Origin: Pelagophyceae sp. CCMP2097
Taxonomy: Eukaryota > Sar > Pelagophyceae
Assembly: GCA_026770575.1 (NCBI GenBank)
Contig: MU657291.1
Coordinates: 26,768-40,480, forward strand
Length of the DNA stretch: 13,713 bases
Direction of reading: 5' to 3'
Below are positions 1 through 8,435 of this stretch, in pieces. The stretch's first letter is position 1; each line of letters starts with the position of its first letter. The notes beneath the pieces were generated by a model that was not told where the DNA came from, searched no databases, and saw only the letters and a program-made list of their open reading frames with translations. Both the position numbers and the translations under genes were made by a program.

Positions 1-375
1 CATCGGCAGCTCGTCCAGGCAAATGGCGCACGTGCCGCGCCAGCCCGGCGCGTCGGTCGGCGCGCTGGCCTTGACGACGGTCGTCGCTGGAACAGCCGAT
101 AAGCGCGCCTTGGAACCGTCCGCCAACAAGACGTCCATGACGATGGCCGGCTCCTCCTTGACCTTCTTCGCCGGCATCAGCTCGTCGAGAAGGCGGTCCT
201 GGAACTTGGCGGCCAGCTGCTTGCACTGCTCCTTGTGCCCGCCTTCCTTCCAGTCGACGAGCTGGCACGCCTTGGAGCAGTAGTGGCGCGACTTGCACTT
301 GACGCAGTGCTTGCCGTCCGGCGCTGCGCAGACGCAGCAGGGCTTCGGAATGGCGGCGGCCGACGGGTCCCCCAT
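1..375 (-). CDS. MYND and RING zinc-finger protein, 3' end beyond window
   Basis: This is the first 125 codons of a gene that leaves the window at its left edge. The ATG at 375-373 opens MGDPSAAAIPKPCCVC. Residues 13-51 form a complete MYND finger, with ligands C13, C16, C24, C27, C33, C37, H47 and C51. A linker follows, and the last residues (TCAICLDELP) start a RING-type C-x2-C. MYND fingers are protein-interaction modules that bind proline-rich ligands, and RING domains usually recruit E2 enzymes. The paralog at 8436-9509 continues into Sel1 repeats, so the missing part is probably the same (inference). A 43-nt stretch (93-135) matches 8724-8766 with one mismatch, which points to recent duplication or gene conversion. 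The frame stays open upstream of 375, but no ATG was found there, so 375 is the preferred start. Confidence 0.8.
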   Translation of the reverse strand, partial: MGDPSAAAIPKPCCVCAAPDGKHCVKCKSRHYCSKACQLVDWKEGGHKEQCKQLAAKFQDRLLDELMPAKKVKEEPAIVMDVLLADGSKARLSAVPATTVVKASAPTDAPGWRGTCAICLDELPM

Positions 376-883
376 CGCGGGCAGCAGTCCGTCGAGTGCT
401 GGTCGCGCAGCGCGTTCAACGTCCAGGTGCTCGCTCGAGATGTACCTATCAAATTTGCAAAGACGAGTCCTTGATTCGGCAGAGAGCAGTCGTGTTTGAG
501 AAGACGAAGGACTGACCGGGGTGCTCCTCCCGAATGCCCCGTCGACAGCAAAGCCTCGAAGCAAAGCCTCGAAGCGCTCGACACGTCAATTCCCAGGGGC
601 AGAATCGAGTCCACTGGCAGAGTTCCGAGTCTAGACTTACGCCCTTGCATGTCACTTGTCTCCGGCTTAGATCTAAGCATAAGGCTAAGCACACAATGTC
701 CACTTTTGACTTTGTTCGGCCAAGATTTGATGTGTGGGTTCCTGCTTTTTGGGAAAGTAAAAGAAAATATTTTAAAAGAACTTCTCGCTTTTCTCTTCGG
801 CAGCGCTCGCGAGCCGCTCGCGCTCCTCGTATCGCTTCGGGCGTGCGCATCTTCGAGGTCGCCCCGCCGCGGCGCCGCGCGGC
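376..883. promoter_or_regulatory. Divergent intergenic region
   Basis: This lies between the minus-strand MYND gene and the plus-strand inhibitor-2 gene. Positions about 690-790 are clearly richer in A and T than the surroundings, which suits promoter or 5' UTR sequence serving both genes. It also holds a 13-bp perfect tandem duplication at 547-572. Open frames cross the region in several phases, but none looks like a protein. No defined promoter motif was recognised. Confidence 0.4.
547..572. repeat. 13-bp tandem duplication
   Basis: The unit agcaaagcctcga occurs twice back to back (547-559 and 560-572). It lies in the presumed divergent promoter region, and no function can be read from it. 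Confidence 0.85.
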
Positions 884-1913
884 ATGTCGCTCGAGAGCCC
901 GAAGAGCCTGCTTTTGCACCGCACCGACAGCATGAGGGAGAGACGCCGCTCCATCACGCGCCGCGCCGCGTCCGGCCCCGGCGAGGAAGCCGTCGGACCG
1001 CCGCCGACGAAGAGAACACGAGAACGTCCGCCAAAGGGATACGGACCCCGAGGCACTCTGTCGCCGCGGCCGCGGCGCCGAGGGAACGCCGAAAGGACAC
1101 CGCGGGAACGCCGCCGCTTCACGATGCGCTTCGCAGGTGGGACGAGGCCATCATCGCAGAGCATGACTTGCTTCGCGGCACGCGGCAAAAGATCGACGAG
1201 CCGGACACGCCGTAAGGCTTTGAAATGCAGCACAGCGTCGCCTTTGGCACACGTCCTCCTGCTGTAGCTTCTGTTACTCGTCCGAGGAAAAGGCCGGCTC
1301 CAGCGCCGGCTCGCCAGAGGCCAAGGCGCCGCAGGAGCTCGCGACGAGGTGCGTGGAGACGAAGCGGGTTGCGAGGCGTTTGGTCTTGAGCGGCCGGCAG
1401 CGGCCCTGGAGCGGGTGCGCTAGGTGGGACGACCTCACGGCCAAGCTCGAGACGGCCGCCGCCGAGGCGCAGGTCCGTTTTCTGCGTGTCTGCCGCGGCC
1501 GACTTTGCGACTAGGACCCGGACGAGCGCGTCGGCTGGGTCGCCGAAATGGAAGAAGACGAGAAGCGCGCCGACGAGTGCGTCTCCCCTGCCGCGAGCGC
1601 GTTTCGACGCCCCACGAGGCTGATTTTGTACGCGCCTATTTATTGGCCACGAGCGGCGTCGAGCCCCATTTTTAGCTTCGCCAAGAAGCGGAGCGGGCAT
1701 TATAACGAGTTCCAACGCCTCCAAGAGTGGCGAGACCACCATCAGGTACCCATGAGCGGGCAGCGGGTCCACCCTCGCGTGCTCGCCTTGCCTTTGGCGC
1801 GCCGTGACCATCCTCGACGACGACGACCCCCGTAGGCCGACGACGACGACAAGGCGGACGACGACGACGACAGCGACGGCGATTTGAAGCAGGATGAAAA
1901 AGATCGTTCCTGA
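884..1913 (+). CDS. Protein phosphatase 1 inhibitor-2 (IPP-2) homolog, six or more exons
   Basis: IPP-2 proteins bind and regulate the PP1 catalytic subunit. Joining short exons gives all the family landmarks in order. RRWDEAII (1132-1155) matches the conserved K/R-x-W-D-E segment. RQKIDEPDTP (1183-1211) matches the K-I-D-E-P-x-T-P site, whose threonine is phosphorylated by GSK3 in animals. FAKKRSGHYNEF (from 1677) matches the HYNE helix that enters the PP1 active site. An Asp-rich tail ends at TGA 1911-1913. Exons: up to 1211, 1268-1348, 1424-1472, 1515-1576, 1676-1745, 1836-1913. The introns are 56, 75, 42, 99 and 90 nt. All are GT...TAG with matching phases, and each removes a stop or frame break. 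The 5' end is unresolved. ATG 884 is a candidate start but would need another intron (for example 1060-1136), so 884-1119 is tentative. Confidence 0.82.
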
Positions 1914-2236
1914 TCTCCGCGGGCGGCGCGCGGCGCGAGGCGCGCTCCAGCGCCAGACGGACGCACGCGCCGCCTCGCTTGCCATCGAGCGCCGGAGCCG
2001 CAATTCGACTCTTGGCCTGGCGCCGCGGGGGCACTGAGAACAAGTCAGTAACATTGGAAGCACTCTAGATGCTTCTCATTGAATCCGTGCGGGCATTGCG
2101 CAAGTGGGTGTGACCGCCGCGGGAGCGCCGCGCGTCGCAGCGTGTCGGATGTTGTAATGCACAATGCGAAAGTGCGGCCCCCGGGTCCTCGCAAAGGTGC
2201 TGGGTCTTTTGAGTCGTGGTCGACGGGGTCGTTTTA
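1914..2236. other. Convergent intergenic region
   Basis: This lies between the ends of the inhibitor-2 gene (plus) and the broken kelch gene (minus), so it should hold both 3' UTRs. It contains an A/T-richer patch at about 2036-2080 (tcagtaacattggaag, then a run ending ttctcattga). I see no coding exon, RNA gene or obvious terminator. Confidence 0.4.
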
Positions 2237-4100
2237 TCAGTCGGGATCGTCGGGTTCGTCGGGTGCGTCCTTGGAAAGGCGGGCGTGCTCCTCCTGGACT
2301 CTGTGCGCATGGTCAGAGGCGCGCGCGCGATGGCCGCCAGTGATCCTCGACGGCAGCTCCGTCGTCGTCAACGAGGCCGCCCATGCATGCCGCCAATCAC
2401 GAAGATCCGCCATGCCGCCAATCACGAAGATCCGCGGGGGTTCGCCCGCGACGTCGAGGCGCGTGGCCGCACACCAGTCTCGCGCGGTCTGCATGGTCGG
2501 CCCGGGCGCGAACTCCATCGTCGCCAAGTCGAGGATCTCGGTCGAGGCCAATGCAGTACGTGACGAGTAGTGCCCGCCGATGATGAGGACGTGCTGCGCG
2601 TCGACGGGCACGGCCGCGCAACAACTGCGTTCCGAGCCCATCAATGGGCCGGGCTCGAACGCCATGGTCCGGTCGTCGAGGACCTCCGTCGTGTTCAAAT
2701 ATCCTGAATTCGAATTACCACCAACCACCATGACACGATGCTCGTCGAGCGCGACGGCCGCGCATCCATCGTGTGGAGTGGACATGGCAGGGCCGGGCGC
2801 AAAGGTCATCGTGTCCAGGCTGAGGATTTCTGTGCTCGACAGTTGAAACTCGCCGTCGTTACCGCCGACAAAGAGGATCCTGCGAGCGTCGAGTACAACG
2901 GCAGCACAAAGGTTTCGTCCCGTGAGAAAGTCCGGCCCCGGCGTGAACGTGCGCGTCGAGAGGTGGAAGATCTCTGTCGTGTTCCAAACTTCCTCACTCG
3001 TGTTTAATTCTTCATCATCGGCTTCCACTCCGCCCATCACCAGCACCCGATCTGCGTCAAGCTGGACGGCTGCACATCACAATCGTCCTCTAAGCATGTC
3101 CGGCCCAGCTGTAAAGGCCATCGTCTGCGTGTCGAGCACTTCTGTCGTCTGCGGTAGTATGAAACTATACTCACCTGATAGACCACCAAAGACAATAACA
3201 AGTCCTCCAGCAAGCACGGCAGCACACGCAGTACGTTTTCCGTTCAGCTCCGGCCCCGGCCGAAACGCCGCGTCGTCGGTCCACGGCCGCAAACCGAACA
3301 CGGCAGCCTCGAGGCCAAAGTAGTCCAGCTCATGCACCATCGCGTCCTGCGCGGCCTCGGGTAATGCGCGGATCGCCCTCTGCATGCGTAGACCGTCTGG
3401 AGGATCGCCGCGCAAAAAGTCGAGGAGCATGCCGAAGCGCTCGCCGTCGCGGTCGATGAAGATGGATCCATCTGAAGGGTCCGGCTGCAGCATGGCGTCG
3501 CAGCGGCCGAACATGAGCGCGAGCATCGATTCCTCGACCTTTGTCAGCACGCCCCGCGACGTCTCGAACCGCGCGCCGCCCACGTTGAGCTTGACTACGT
3601 CGTCGGGCGGCAGTGCGGATGCGCGTATGCGCTGCTGCAGCTCTTCTTCGCGCGCGAGCTTCTCGTCCGTTTCTCGGATAAATGCCGCGCGGTCGTCCTC
3701 GAGCCTTTGCCGGTCTTTGGCGAGCAGGGCCTGCGATGGTCGAAGCCTCACCGCGGTACCAATCAAGCAACGTCGGTTCGAAATGCGTATTTTCTCGGCG
3801 TCGATGGTGGCGCGCTCGGCCTCGAGGCGGGCCTCGCCGCACGCGAGCCTGTCGTCCACTTCGTGCAGTATGGCCGCGTGCTCGGCCTCGAGGCCGCGTT
3901 CCTTGGCTGCAAAGTCGGCCTCGAGCTGCGCCTAAACGAACGCCGTCGAGAGGCCCTCGCAGTCTCGCACAGGCGCGCCTGACCTGCGTCGCGTAGAACG
4001 CGGCGCGGATGTCCTGGACCGCGGCGGCGTGGAGGGCGAGGGAGTGCTCGGCGCATTCGAAAATGTCGCGCACGTCGATTTCTCGAGGAGCCGCCGCCAT
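2237..4100 (-). pseudogene. Coiled-coil/T1(BTB)/kelch protein, interrupted by in-frame TGA
   Basis: Exon 1 (4100-3984, MAAAPREIDVRDIF...) joins exon 2 at 3931 across a 52-nt intron (3932-3983, GTCAGG...TTTAG, phase 0). Order in the product: alpha-helical, charged N-terminus; T1/K-tetra-type BTB fold at about residues 152-222 (VKLNVGGARFETSR, then FIDRDGERFGMLLDF); then kelch blades of the pattern CAAV-x-LD-x-RR-ILFVGG...TTE-x-LD-x-x-T-x-x-F-x-x-GP. T1/BTB-kelch proteins commonly act as cullin-3 adaptors, but that role here is inference. Codon 324 is TGA (3079-3077), where the paralog at 11530-13112 has Gly. The frame stays open and homologous past it, down to TGA 2239-2237. The product is either a 323-residue truncation or a pseudogene. 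The last stretch is also scrambled by a 25-bp tandem duplication. Confidence 0.8.
2386..2435. repeat. 25-bp perfect tandem duplication in the kelch coding region
   Basis: The same 25-base unit occurs at 2386-2410 and 2411-2435. Read on the minus strand, the first copy encodes RIFVIGGM in the kelch frame and the second is read in a shifted frame (ADLRDWRH). Because 25 is not a multiple of 3, the duplication changes the frame of the C-terminal tail. The frame after it (SLTTTEL) resembles the paralog's SHTTEVL, so a compensating indel is likely. Confidence 0.9.
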
Positions 4101-4586
4101 CGTCCCCCAAACGCCGGAAACGGGCGCTCCGACCAGGCTCGCCCAACGTGCGACCCAACGTGCACCGCCTCTGAGAGGAGAGCTTGCTCGAGCTCGACGT
4201 GGACCCACGGCGTGCGCGTGCACGAGAAGTCAGATCTTGGCAAAAAATTGGCAAATGTTTACAAAAGCGCTTTTGGCGAAGGTTGGACAGAACAAACGAG
4301 GAGACTTCCCCGGGCCCTCGCGAGGTCGGCGCACGCGCGGGTTCCGTTCGGCACGCCGACGAACTGGGATGCGCCGCGCGATTCGTCCCGGCGGTCCCTG
4401 GAGCGCGGGGTGGCGCGCCTGACCGAGGCACGTGCTGCCCGTGCACTTTGGACCCTCGGCGGGCGGGCCTCCGCGGGCGAGTCCCTTTCGCAAGTTTCGG
4501 CGCGGATGTCGCCGCGCGCAGTCGGCGCGGGCACCGTGGAGGGCAGTTTGCAGTCACGCGTCGAGTTAGGTTGGTCGTCTTGCGGG
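4101..4586. promoter_or_regulatory. Intergenic region: WDR4 3' side and kelch promoter side
   Basis: This spacer separates the WDR4-type gene from the broken kelch gene, both on the minus strand. It has an A/T-richer patch at about 4230-4280 (ttggcaaaaaattggcaaat and following bases), which could be promoter or UTR sequence. Long frames cross it on both strands but have arginine- and proline-rich compositions typical of noncoding GC-rich DNA. No gene is called. Confidence 0.4.
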
Positions 4587-6051
4587 TCACGCGTCGGCGT
4601 TGGGCGCCGCGTCGGCGCTGGGCGCGAGGCCGCGGGGCCGCGCCTTTTCGGGTTCCAGCCTTGCCGTGTCGTACCGAATCTCCAAAGCGTGCTTGCGAAG
4701 CACCTAAGAAGGCCATCCGGGCCCATCCCGCATTCTCCATCCCGCTTTCTCTGGCGCGGCTCTCCGACTCTGTCGTTTCCGGTTTCCACCGACCTGACGC
4801 GGGCGCGCGCCGACGGCGGTGCGCGGCCGTCCTTGTTCTCTCCCTCGCCCGCCGCGGCGCCCAACGACGGCGCGGCGGGGACGAGGCCGGCCTTGCAGCT
4901 CGCCGCCGCCAAAGCGGAGGCGGCCGGTGACGCCGCCGCGAGTTGCATAGTGACCGCAGCGCCTTGGACGGAAACGTCAAACTCGACAAAAATCTTCAAC
5001 GCGTCGCCGACAAACGCCAACAGCCTGGACTCGGAGAGGAAAACGAGGTCGACGATTGCCGCCCCTGCGTCGCACGACCCGCGGGCGACTTCCATGCCCG
5101 TTGCCGCGTCGACCAAGGCGACGATCACGACGCCTTGGACGGAAACGGCGACAAACGTTTGAGAACCGGGCGAGACAGCGAGGCACGACAGCGGCTTGGC
5201 CTTGCCCGCTTCATCCAAAGGGGCCAGCGATAGGGATGCGAGTTCCAGGCCTTTTTCAGAATCCCAAATGCGCAGAGTGCCGTCGCCGCCGCAGCTCGCG
5301 AGTCTCGTGGAATTGATAAATGCACTTCTGGCGACAAAGTCCGAATGGCCGAGGCAAAACGACTGGATCACCTCCGTCCGCGGGTAGTGCGAGACGCGCA
5401 CCTGTCAGTGTGCCCGTCTTCGCTCGAAGGTGCGGGGATTGCAAACACACCTTCTCATTCCGGTCCGTCGTCGCCACGCGATCTGTAGAGGCGTTTACGG
5501 CCACAGACGTGATGATGGAAGAGGTGTGGCCGAGGCAGAACTTTAGACTTTCGGCTTCCTTCGTTTCTCCGAAAGCGAGATCCGGGACGCGCATGGCGAA
5601 GAGTTCGCCGGAACAAGCAACGAGAACGGCGACTTCACCCTGGAACTTTGCCACCGCTAACGCAGTCGGCCGGCGCGCCACGCTTCGGTTCGAGACTTGC
5701 GTAGAAGTGGAGACGTCCCAGCACCTCACAGCTTTTGAGACTTGAGCGGAGATCAGATAACGGCCTAGATGGGTTGGGGATGGGTTGTCAGTAATTATAA
5801 GATGGGTCGGAGATGGGTGCGTAGCATCCCCCGGCCTGGCGACGAAGCTGCTCGGAGAGGGCCACCAGTCGGTCCTTGGGTTGGATGGGTTGGGGTTGAG
5901 TTTGCGCACCGTCGTCGCTCAAGGTGACTGCGGCCACCGCAGACGAATCGCTCGCATCTGCAAGTACGACAGCTTCACCGCCACGCGCCACCACGACGGC
6001 GCCGCCGACGCCCGCCGCCAAAACGCCCGTAGACGCGTGCCATGCGAGCAT
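4587..6051 (-). CDS. WDR4/TRM82-type non-catalytic subunit of tRNA (guanine-N7) methyltransferase
   Basis: In the known complex (WDR4-METTL1, yeast Trm82-Trm8) this WD40 propeller stabilises the catalytic subunit that makes m7G46 in tRNA. Four exons join with consistent phase: 6051-5910, 5764-5451, 5401-4799, 4703-4587 (introns 145, 49 and 95 nt; acceptors TAG, CAG, TAG). Splicing restores family-typical text across junctions: SDDGRYLISAQVSKAVRCWD, TDRNEKVRVSHYP, and CLGHSDFVA followed by GGDGTLRIWD. The block DRNEK-VRVSHYP plus SFCLGH is characteristic of WDR4/TRM82 (family knowledge). The last exon adds a charged C-terminal helix (LRKHALEIRYDTARLEPEKA) ending at TGA 4589-4587. The product is 391 residues, close to the usual length of about 400. 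The start is uncertain: the frame stays open to about 6108, and a TTTTTCAG acceptor-like site at 6087-6094 could mean an upstream exon. Confidence 0.85.
5768..5895. repeat. gatgggttgggg direct repeats within a WDR4 intron
   Basis: The 12-mer gatgggttgggg occurs at 5768-5779 and 5884-5895, with several related gatgggt copies between. All lie in the 145-nt first intron (5765-5909) of the WDR4-type gene. The intron is therefore a degenerate minisatellite-like expansion and longer than most of its neighbours. Confidence 0.7.
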
Positions 6052-6371
6052 GCCGACCGCGCTGAACGCTTTCTCGCTCTTCGTCGCTGAAAAACAAAAC
6101 GTCGCCAAAAGAGACGCCGCCGGCGCGGCGGCGCAGCTGCCGGCGCCGGATATAGCGCTGTCCCTAACCCAAACCCCAGCATACGAATCTGATCAGCGAC
6201 CGCTTCACCTCGACCCAGCGGCGGCGCCTCGCGCTCCGAGCGGTTAGGTGGCAGCGCGCGCGTCGGGGAATTCCGTCGGCGGTGCCTTGCACCCAGGAAC
6301 CCCACGCGGCGATCCGACAACGTCGGCGTTGACGAGTTCAGCAGATCCAGCGGCGGCGCCCAGCGCCCCGA
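6052..6371. promoter_or_regulatory. Divergent intergenic region between the WDR4-type and unknown genes
   Basis: This separates a minus-strand and a plus-strand gene. It includes the possible 5' exon or UTR of the WDR4-type gene (acceptor-like TTTTTCAG on the minus strand at 6087-6094). It also includes a single telomere-like ccctaacccaaacccc at 6162-6177 and the first copy of an imperfect direct repeat (about 6248-6312). I could not identify promoter elements. Confidence 0.35.
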
Positions 6372-6448
6372 GTGATCTGCGACAGCGGCCGCGTCGGGAT
6401 TCTCCATCGGCGGTGCCTTGCACTCCGAGAAACCCACGCGGAACGCAC
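6248..6448. repeat. Imperfect direct repeat, about 65 bp, two copies
   Basis: Copies at about 6248-6312 and 6384-6448 share a cgtcggg core, then atcggcggtgccttgcac-like sequence, then cccacgcgg, with substitutions and small indels between. They are about 136 bp apart and lie just upstream of the unknown plus-strand gene. Neither copy looks convincingly coding. They could be regulatory repeats or remnants of a larger dispersed element. Confidence 0.6.
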
Positions 6449-6698
6449 GGTGCCCGCGCGCCTCGAGCGGGCGCCCGCAGAGAATGACGGCGCACCCGGC
6501 CGTGACCTCGTGCGCCTCTGTGGAGGCGACCGCGGATTCGTGCGCGCGCTTCAGGCCGTCCTCGGGCGGGACACCGACGTGGTGACGCCGGTGGCGCCGT
6601 TCCACATGCTCGAGGGCCTGTGTTTGCCGGCGGCGACGCTCGACGAGTCCGTCTAGCCCGGCACCGTCTCGTTCTTCGGAAACACCGTCACGCTGGCC
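6372..6698 (+). other. Probable 5' coding extension of the unknown gene, with in-frame TAG
   Basis: This stretch is in the same frame as 6699-8435 and reads like protein on both sides of a TAG at 6654-6656: PFHMLEGLCLPAATLDESV before it and PGTVSFFGNTVTLAMFEQ after it. The TAG is either a nonsense mutation or the 3' end of an intron, since most introns in this window end in TAG. One phase-compatible intron would be 6582-6656 (GTGACG...GTCTAG, 75 nt). The translation start of the longer form is not settled; ATG 6372 is in frame. Confidence 0.45.
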
Positions 6699-8435
6699 AT
6701 GTTCGAGCAAATCGAGGCGGCGCTCCTGGACGTCGGCGTCGACTTCTCGCCGTGCACGCTGGACGCGCTCGCGGCGCGGATTCGCGCGGCCGCCGGGCAG
6801 TGCCGCGGCGACGCGCGCCTCTTGCTGGACGCGAGCAACTTTGAAACCACGCAGCCGGCCACCGCTGCGGTGCCGGCAAAGCACCACTTCGCGTTGGGAG
6901 GCGGCGAGGCGACCGTGGACATCGGCTCGCTAATCGACGAAGCAAGGTGCCTCGCGCCGTTCGGGCGGCTCGCTGCGTGGTCTGGCCCGCGACGCACGCC
7001 CGCGCAGCGCACCGGGACGGCGCGGGTGTGCATGCAGCTGGCCAAGGTCGCCGAGCTGAGTGGCATTGCGACGGGAGACGACGACGTCGGCAAGGCTGAC
7101 GCCGTGCACATCGCCAACGATTCGCTCGCGATCGCGCCGCGGATCGACTCGCTCGAGCGCGCCCTCGGCAACCCGGCGGCCGACATCTCCGAGCGGGCAG
7201 ACCTCGTGTCGGGCGATTCGACGCGAGCCAGGCGTGGTCTCGCCAAGCGACTCCCGCGAGTGATCACGCAGTTCACCAACATCGGCACCGTCCTCGACGG
7301 CGCCGCACCTGAGGAAGTCTTTTCGCTCCTGGAGCTACTCTCGACAGGACTCGGCCGCGCCGGCGCGGTCAACTCGCTGGGCGCGTGTGACGCTATCGAA
7401 GCAGCACTCGCCGACGGCCCAATCGGTTATTTAAACCAAATGGGCGTCGACCGAGACGCCGCAGCGCGCGTCGCGGCTGTCACTGCGGGGGTCAAAGCGC
7501 TGCGCCAGCGCGTAGACATGGCGCTGGTGGAGAGCGCCTCTGTCACCTCGTCTACGCGGCAGGGCAACGTGGCGGCGCTGCTGCGCGGGAACCAGGATTT
7601 GCTCAACCGGCTGCTCTTGTCGCCGGAGGGCGTGGCCGCGGCAGCGCGCATCCGAGAGGCGACGACGCACGTCGCCGTCCTGCGCGCGACATTCGATTCG
7701 CGCTTGACGGCGCTGGCGCAAATTGCCTTGGGCAAAGGCATCACCACCAGCAACGACCCGACTGTCGCGAAGATCGCCGCCGCGCGAACCGCGCTGCCGC
7801 GGTATCTCGGCGCAGCGCTCTACGGGGACGACCAAGGCGGCGAGAGCTTTTGCGCCAGTGACTCGCTCGTCGAGGCGCTGCGCACGGCCAGCCTACGCGA
7901 TTGCCCGTGGCACCACGAAATCGTCGCAAAGCGCGACACCGCTCTCTTCGGCGTCAACACGGACGGCTTGTCGCTGGAAGACGCGCTAAACTCGGCGCGG
8001 GAAAGCGCGCGCCTCGCCGAACAAGGCGGCCGCTTCTTCGCCGCGCTTGGCTTTGACGCAGAAGGCGATTTGCGTGAATTGGTGGAGCACGCGCGCCACC
8101 TTTTTGACCACGCCCCGCCCGGGTCCAACGCCACGGGAGCCATGCAGCGGCTCGTGTGGCGCGGCCTCGACGACATGGCGGAAACGTTTGCCGATTTTTT
8201 GCGGCAGCCGCCCGACGCGGAATACCCACCGTCGCTCTGGTCGCCGGAAGCGCCGTCGCGCGCAATCTTCGCAGAGGCGATGTACGCGTTCGAAGAGGAA
8301 AACCGACGCAAGCGCGTCGGGATGGCGTCGCTCGGCCGGGGGCAGACGTCGCGCCCGGGGGCGCGCGCGCGGCCGCGCGAGCTCGAAGAGCTCGGCAGAA
8401 CGCCGGGACGCGACTACGGCCAAACGTTCGATTGA
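6699..8435 (+). CDS. Large protein of unknown family
   Basis: A single open frame encodes 578 residues from ATG 6699 to TGA 8433-8435. I do not recognise a family. The sequence is rich in Ala, Leu, Arg and acidic residues, and has long amphipathic stretches consistent with a mostly helical soluble protein. There is no signal peptide, membrane segment or obvious catalytic motif. The last 50 or so residues are Arg/Gly/Pro-rich and probably disordered. Coding-like sequence continues upstream of this ATG beyond a TAG (previous entry), so the native N-terminus may lie further 5'. Its TGA is in frame with the MYND gene that begins right after it. An intron at 8426-8461 (36 nt, phase-compatible) would fuse the two, which matters because the MYND gene has no ATG of its own. 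Confidence 0.65.
   Translation: MFEQIEAALLDVGVDFSPCTLDALAARIRAAAGQCRGDARLLLDASNFETTQPATAAVPAKHHFALGGGEATVDIGSLIDEARCLAPFGRLAAWSGPRRTPAQRTGTARVCMQLAKVAELSGIATGDDDVGKADAVHIANDSLAIAPRIDSLERALGNPAADISERADLVSGDSTRARRGLAKRLPRVITQFTNIGTVLDGAAPEEVFSLLELLSTGLGRAGAVNSLGACDAIEAALADGPIGYLNQMGVDRDAAARVAAVTAGVKALRQRVDMALVESASVTSSTRQGNVAALLRGNQDLLNRLLLSPEGVAAAARIREATTHVAVLRATFDSRLTALAQIALGKGITTSNDPTVAKIAAARTALPRYLGAALYGDDQGGESFCASDSLVEALRTASLRDCPWHHEIVAKRDTALFGVNTDGLSLEDALNSARESARLAEQGGRFFAALGFDAEGDLRELVEHARHLFDHAPPGSNATGAMQRLVWRGLDDMAETFADFLRQPPDAEYPPSLWSPEAPSRAIFAEAMYAFEEENRRKRVGMASLGRGQTSRPGARARPRELEELGRTPGRDYGQTFD

Noticed and set aside
1119..2063. Long minus-strand open frame (314 codons)
   Set aside because: It lies antisense to the inhibitor-2 exons, its composition is Arg/Ala/Val-rich with poly-Val from the antisense of Asp codons, and no family resemblance is visible.
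3707..3982. Plus-strand frames over the kelch coiled-coil region
   Set aside because: They are shadows of the minus-strand coding exon, whose frame matches the intact paralog.
4029..5162. Long plus-strand open frame (377 codons)
   Set aside because: It is antisense to the kelch first exon and the WDR4-type exons; composition and lack of motifs mark it as a shadow frame.
6162..6177. Telomere-like ccctaacccaaacccc
   Set aside because: It is a single interrupted copy in an interior region, with no array and no chromosome end.
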